The notes below the pieces were generated by a model, which had not been told where the DNA came from, ran no database searches, and saw only the letters and a list, made by a program, of their open reading frames with translations. Positions 6,798 to 9,358 of a stretch of DNA of 9,358 nt are shown here, in pieces. Position numbers and translations under genes: made by a program. Numbering within the stretch: the stretch's first letter is position 1; every line of letters begins with the position of its first letter. The stretch is from an uncultured bacterium (GTDB lineage Bacteria; Cyanobacteriota; Vampirovibrionia; Gastranaerophilales; Gastranaerophilaceae). The stretch is taken from the NCBI GenBank assembly GCA_946183815.1, contig CAMHDG010000042.1, positions 1 to 9,358 of the forward strand. Direction: 5' to 3'.

Positions 6798-7708
6798 TAT
6801 AACAACCCTTGTAAAAACGATTTAAGATTACAAATAGTATTTGTATCATAAACTACATATTGAAAATAATAATACAACACAGGCAGAGTGAACACATAAC
6901 TATCTATTCTGTCAAGAAAACCGCCATGCCCCGGAAGAGTGTTTCCTGAATCTTTAACACCTGCATCACGCTTAATCAAAGACTCGCACAAATCCCCAAT
7001 TTGAGCGAATATAGCAATCAAAATACCTGCAACTAAACATTGCCATAAAGCCAACTGTATATATCTCGGATTAAATAACGGAATAATACAGCCAATTATA
7101 ATCGAACTTATAATAGCACAAATTGTTCCGCCTATTGCACCTTCTATTGATTTATTTGGGCTTACAACAGGGGCTAATTTGTGTTTGCCGAATTTACTTC
7201 CGAAATAATAACAACCGGTATCAGTAACGATTACCCCGAAGAAAAGCAACACAACAAAACTCAAACCGACACAATCACCTGTGTGTTTTACCAAGTAGTG
7301 ATAAGTTGGTTGTGAACCAATATCCCTGATAAAAATGAAATACAGAGGGAACAAGCCGCTATATATAAAACCAAATATTGTTGTTGTTACATTTGCGATG
7401 TAGGGTTGTTTTCCTCTAAACAAAACCCAGATAAAAGCAGATATTGAAAATAACGTAAGTGCAAAAGAGAGAAGATTAAATCTGTTAAGATAAGCAAGCA
7501 CAGCAAAAAATGCATCTGCAAAAAGAATAAGTGTTAAAGAAGGATAAAACCCTTTATGCTTTAAAATACACACATACTCTTTAGTTGCACAAACAATAAC
7601 AAAAAAAGTGATAAGGAACAACGGTAATCCGCCCCACAATAATGAAAACAACATTGTGAAACCCATCACCACTCCCGTTATTAAACGTGTTATGTTTTTC
7701 TTATCCAT
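6797..7708 (-). CDS. cdsA: Phosphatidate cytidylyltransferase (CDP-diacylglycerol synthase)
   Basis: This integral inner-membrane enzyme makes CDP-diacylglycerol from CTP and phosphatidic acid, the branch point for bacterial phospholipids. The 303-aa protein has about eight hydrophobic segments and the complete CTP_transf_1 signature in its C-terminal part (243-269): SLIKRD, VKDSGN, then PGHGGFLDRID, with the metal-binding Asp residues in place. Upstream are TDTGCYYFGSKFGKHKLAP (162-180) and SPNKSIEG (183-190), also typical. The start ATG has GAGGAGAG about 10 nt upstream and lies 33 nt after frr. In many bacteria uppS sits between frr and cdsA; here it is absent. Products of this gene are the likely cargo class of the MlaEFD transporter in the same gene string, which is a functional inference. 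Confidence 0.97.
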   Translation of the reverse strand: MDKKNITRLITGVVMGFTMLFSLLWGGLPLFLITFFVIVCATKEYVCILKHKGFYPSLTLILFADAFFAVLAYLNRFNLLSFALTLFSISAFIWVLFRGKQPYIANVTTTIFGFIYSGLFPLYFIFIRDIGSQPTYHYLVKHTGDCVGLSFVVLLFFGVIVTDTGCYYFGSKFGKHKLAPVVSPNKSIEGAIGGTICAIISSIIIGCIIPLFNPRYIQLALWQCLVAGILIAIFAQIGDLCESLIKRDAGVKDSGNTLPGHGGFLDRIDSYVFTLPVLYYYFQYVVYDTNTICNLKSFLQGLL

Positions 7709-7741
7709 TTAATCTATACTCTCCTCACTCACTTAACAAAA

Positions 7742-8308
7742 TTATACTGTCATAACCTCTTTTTCTTTATCAGAAACAGATGTATCAATAAGTTTTGTAT
7801 ATTTATCAGTAACTTTTTGAATTTTATCCTGATTGTCTTTTACCACATCTTCAGGAAGATTCTCTGCCTTTTCTGCCTTTTTAAGTGCATCAGCCATATC
7901 ACGTCTTACGTTTCTGACAGCGATTTTTGCATCTTCACCCATTTTTTTGACATCTTTTGCAATTTCTTTTCTCTTTTCTTCAGTCAAAGGCGGGAACACT
8001 AATCTTAAACAAACACCGTCACTATTTGGTGCAATACCGATTTCTGCCTTAATAATTGCTTTTTCTATATCTTTAATAATAGACTTGTCAAACGGAGTAA
8101 TAACAAGAGTAGTACCGTCTTGAACGGTTACTTGCGAAAGTTGTTTTAAAGGAGTTGGTGCTCCGTAATAATCCACCTGCACTTTATCAAGAATACCAGG
8201 GTTTGCACGACCTGTTCTTACTGTTGCAAATTCTCTTTTCATTTGTGCAATAGCCTTTTCCATTTTTTCTTCGCCTGTTTTGAATAAAGAATCAACTGTT
8301 TCTGACAT
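7742..8308 (-). CDS. frr: Ribosome recycling factor
   Basis: With EF-G, RRF splits post-termination ribosomes in the cytoplasm. The protein has 188 aa, against a usual length near 185. Domain I is the three-helix bundle formed by residues about 1-30 and 105-188, and domain II is the beta/alpha insert (about 31-104). Hallmarks: RTGRANPGIL (31-40), a conserved helix/hinge motif; YYGAPTPL (47-54); the hinge LRLVFPPLTEEKR (101-113); VRNVRRDM (131-138); and the C-terminal KEVMTV. The start ATG is preceded by AAAGAGG at close spacing. It lies 60 nt after pyrH, the classic pyrH-frr pairing. A TATAAT hexamer in that gap (8341-8336) lacks a -35 partner and is not called as a promoter. Confidence 0.98.
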   Translation of the reverse strand: MSETVDSLFKTGEEKMEKAIAQMKREFATVRTGRANPGILDKVQVDYYGAPTPLKQLSQVTVQDGTTLVITPFDKSIIKDIEKAIIKAEIGIAPNSDGVCLRLVFPPLTEEKRKEIAKDVKKMGEDAKIAVRNVRRDMADALKKAEKAENLPEDVVKDNQDKIQKVTDKYTKLIDTSVSDKEKEVMTV

Positions 8309-8350
8309 TTTAACCTCTTTCTTTTATCATTCTATATTATAAACTCTAAA

Positions 8351-8377
8351 CTATTTACCCTATTTACCCTATTTACC
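8351..8377 (-). repeat. Three perfect 9-bp tandem repeats spanning the pyrH stop codon
   Basis: On the minus strand GGTAAATAG occurs three times head to tail (8377-8369, 8368-8360, 8359-8351). The first copy is the Gly-Lys-stop that ends pyrH; the next two repeat the same sense and stop codons in frame. Because the unit is 9 nt and carries its own TAG, a gain or loss of copies leaves the protein unchanged but alters the spacer to frr. Slipped-strand duplication is the simplest origin. Confidence 0.95.
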
Positions 8378-9091
8378 GACATACGAACCGATTTTTTCGT
8401 CTGCCATAATTTTTTTCAAACTTCCTTTTGCGTTAAAATCAAACACTACAATCGGAATATTATTTTGCTCACAAAGAGTACAAGCAGAAGCATCCATGAC
8501 CTTTAACCCTTTATGAATAATATCTGAATAGTGAACCGTATCTAATTTTTTAGCATTAGGGTTAGTTCTCGGATCATCATCATAAACGCCATCAACGCCA
8601 TTTTTAGCCATAAGCATCGCCTCAGCATCTATTTCTGACGCACGCAGGGCAGCAGCAGTATCAGTTGTAAAGAACGGATTCCCTGTACCTGCGGCGAATA
8701 TAACAACTCTGCCTTTTTCAAGGTGTCGAATTGCTCTGTGTCTGATATATGGTTCAGCAATCTGACGCATAGTAATTGCAGACTGGATACGGCAATCAAT
8801 ATTTGCCTTCTTCAAAGCACTCTGAAGCGCAACGGCGTTCATAACAGTAGCAAGCATACCGATATAGTCACCTGATGCTCTGTCCATACCAAGTTTTGCA
8901 CTGTTATTCATTCCTCTGAAGATATTTCCGCCCCCGACAACAACAGCAACTTCTACTCCTTCATCAAGGATTGACTTTATTTCATTTGCCATCATTGCAA
9001 CAGGTTCATAATCTATGCCAAATTCCTGACTACCAAGCAGTGCTTCCCCACTTACTTTTAGCAGAATACGTTTATATTTTGGATTACTCAT
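8369..9091 (-). CDS. pyrH: Uridylate (UMP) kinase
   Basis: It phosphorylates UMP to UDP with ATP in the pyrimidine pathway (cytoplasm). This is a bacterial amino-acid-kinase-fold enzyme, typically hexameric, with GTP activation and UTP inhibition known for the family. The 240 aa are full length. Motifs: RILLKVSGEAL (8-18, Lys for ATP/phosphates); GGGNIFRG (53-60); GDYIGMLATVMNAVALQ (74-90); the UMP-binding GTGNPFFTTDTAAALRA (135-151); GVDGVYDDDP (165-174), with the family KATKVDGVYD run reading AKNGVDGVYD; and KVMDASA (197-203). The start ATG has AAGGG about 7 nt upstream and a sigma-70-type promoter about 40 nt upstream. It is the first gene of the string. tsf and rpsB, common upstream partners of pyrH, are not within the 267 nt available. 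The C-terminal codons are part of a tandem repeat. Confidence 0.98.
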   Translation of the reverse strand: MSNPKYKRILLKVSGEALLGSQEFGIDYEPVAMMANEIKSILDEGVEVAVVVGGGNIFRGMNNSAKLGMDRASGDYIGMLATVMNAVALQSALKKANIDCRIQSAITMRQIAEPYIRHRAIRHLEKGRVVIFAAGTGNPFFTTDTAAALRASEIDAEAMLMAKNGVDGVYDDDPRTNPNAKKLDTVHYSDIIHKGLKVMDASACTLCEQNNIPIVVFDFNAKGSLKKIMADEKIGSYVGK

Positions 9092-9132
9092 CTCTATCCC
9101 TTACTTATTCATATACACTAAATAACACTTAA

Positions 9133-9161
9133 ATCTTAAAACAAAAAGCGGGAAATGTAAA
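9133..9161 (-). promoter_or_regulatory. Sigma-70-type promoter of the pyrH operon
   Basis: On the minus strand TTTACA (9161-9156, 5 of 6) and TAAGAT (9138-9133, 4 of 6) are 17 nt apart. The expected start near 9126 gives a leader of about 35 nt carrying the AAGGG ribosome-binding site. It is the best promoter match upstream of the eight-gene minus-strand string. A structured repeat lies just upstream of it. Confidence 0.6.
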
Positions 9162-9198
9162 GTTAAATATTATTAAATCAAAGCAATAAACAACGGAC

Positions 9199-9286
9199 TG
9201 TCACGAAAATCAAAGATTTTTATGCGGGAATGAGCAAATTGACGTTTGCTCCCGCTCCCGCAGTTGCAGCGACAAATTACCAACTG
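9199..9286. repeat. Cluster of inverted repeats upstream of the pyrH promoter
   Basis: Three adjacent hairpin-forming units occupy this non-coding stretch. A small AT hairpin pairs AAAATC with GATTTT (9206-9220, AAA loop). A GC-rich imperfect hairpin combines an outer stem GCGGGA/TCCCGC (9224-9229 with 9256-9261) and an inner stem GAGCAAA/TTTGCTC (9232-9238 with 9245-9251) around a TTGACG loop. A third pairs CAGTTG with CAACTG (9261-9266 with 9281-9286). The right arm contains a duplicated GCTCCC. The short ends TGTC (9199-9202) and GACA (9271-9274) are also inverted. There is no coding frame and no U run typical of a terminator. It could be a REP/MITE-like dispersed palindrome or a regulatory structure; its class cannot be settled from one copy. 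Confidence 0.6.
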
Positions 9287-9327
9287 TAACATTGTATATA
9301 ATTACAAAAAATAAATACCACACCCAA

Positions 9328-9347
9328 TCAGTTTTACCTTAAACTGA
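9328..9347. other. Hairpin near the window edge, possible end of an upstream gene
   Basis: TCAGTTT and AAACTGA form a 7-bp stem with a 6-nt loop. On the minus strand a T-rich run (TATTTATTTTTTG) follows about 14 nt later, too far for a classic terminator but suggestive of a transcript end for a minus-strand gene lying beyond 9358. A perfect plus-strand TATAAT occurs nearby at 9297-9302 without a recognisable -35. No coding frame was recognised from 9092 to 9358. Confidence 0.35.
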
Positions 9348-9358
9348 CCAAATATGGT

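Noticed and set aside
7817..8123. Two overlapping plus-strand open frames opposite frr
   Set aside because: Both are shadows of frr; Ser/Phe-rich composition comes from reverse-complemented Lys/Glu codons.
8336..8341. Perfect TATAAT on the minus strand upstream of frr
   Set aside because: No -35-like hexamer at 16-18 nt and no extended -10; such hexamers are common in AT-rich spacers.
1649..9091. Possible reassignment of TGA, since none of the genes ends in TGA
   Set aside because: No in-frame TGA occurs in the intact proteins, Trp is encoded by TGG, and nine stops are too few to infer anything; AT-richness explains the preference for TAA.
9297..9302. Perfect plus-strand TATAAT near the window edge, possible divergent promoter
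   Set aside because: No -35 partner at suitable spacing and no plus-strand gene can be seen before the window ends.
1..9358. Mobile element, CRISPR array, tRNA/rRNA or defence system
   Set aside because: The window is filled with intact housekeeping genes; no transposase, integrase, regularly spaced repeats or RNA-gene sequences were recognised.

Overview
This is an AT-rich bacterial chromosome segment (by eye roughly one third G+C) made of ordinary core genes. It has no phage, insertion-sequence, CRISPR or RNA-gene content. An MCE/Mla-type lipid ABC transporter implies a two-membrane (diderm) cell envelope. pheT is not preceded by pheS, the MCE protein has one MCE domain with a long helical tail, and pyrH-frr are adjacent. 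Together with the AT-richness these fit a non-photosynthetic cyanobacterial lineage such as Gastranaerophilales/Vampirovibrionia. That placement is an inference. All full-length genes read with the standard bacterial code and end in TAA or TAG.

Layout, left to right. Positions 1-1603 (minus) hold the N-terminal two thirds of pheT, the beta subunit of phenylalanyl-tRNA synthetase, cut by the window edge. A near-consensus pheT promoter (1644-1672, minus) overlaps the beginning of the divergent plus-strand gene pgeF (1649-2404, YfiH/laccase-domain family). pgeF converges on a long minus-strand gene string. A strong minus-strand intrinsic terminator is folded into the last codons and stop of pgeF.

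The minus-strand string, read in its transcription direction from about 9126 down to 2400, is pyrH (UMP kinase), frr (ribosome recycling factor), cdsA (CDP-diacylglycerol synthase), rnc (RNase III), rpe (ribulose-phosphate 3-epimerase), then mlaE, mlaF and mlaD (permease, ATPase and MCE protein of a lipid transporter). Gaps are 0-60 nt. cdsA/rnc share one base and rnc/rpe overlap by 8 nt, so this is probably one operon. It starts at a good sigma-70-type promoter (9133-9161) and ends at the terminator at 2386-2415. The genes link nucleotide supply (PyrH), translation (Frr), phospholipid synthesis (CdsA), RNA processing (Rnc), central carbon metabolism (Rpe) and lipid trafficking between membranes (MlaEFD). 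CdsA and MlaEFD share an obvious theme: making and moving phospholipid.

Upstream of the pyrH promoter (9199-9358) is non-coding DNA rich in inverted repeats, including a GC-rich hairpin that stands out from its AT-rich surroundings.

The most unusual points are: an RNase III whose metal-binding Asp (E. coli D114 position) is Cys; three perfect 9-bp repeats that copy the last two codons and stop of pyrH; an MCE protein with an unassigned roughly 120-residue insert and a hydrophobic C-terminal tip; and the structured element upstream of pyrH. I found no convincing wholly new system here.
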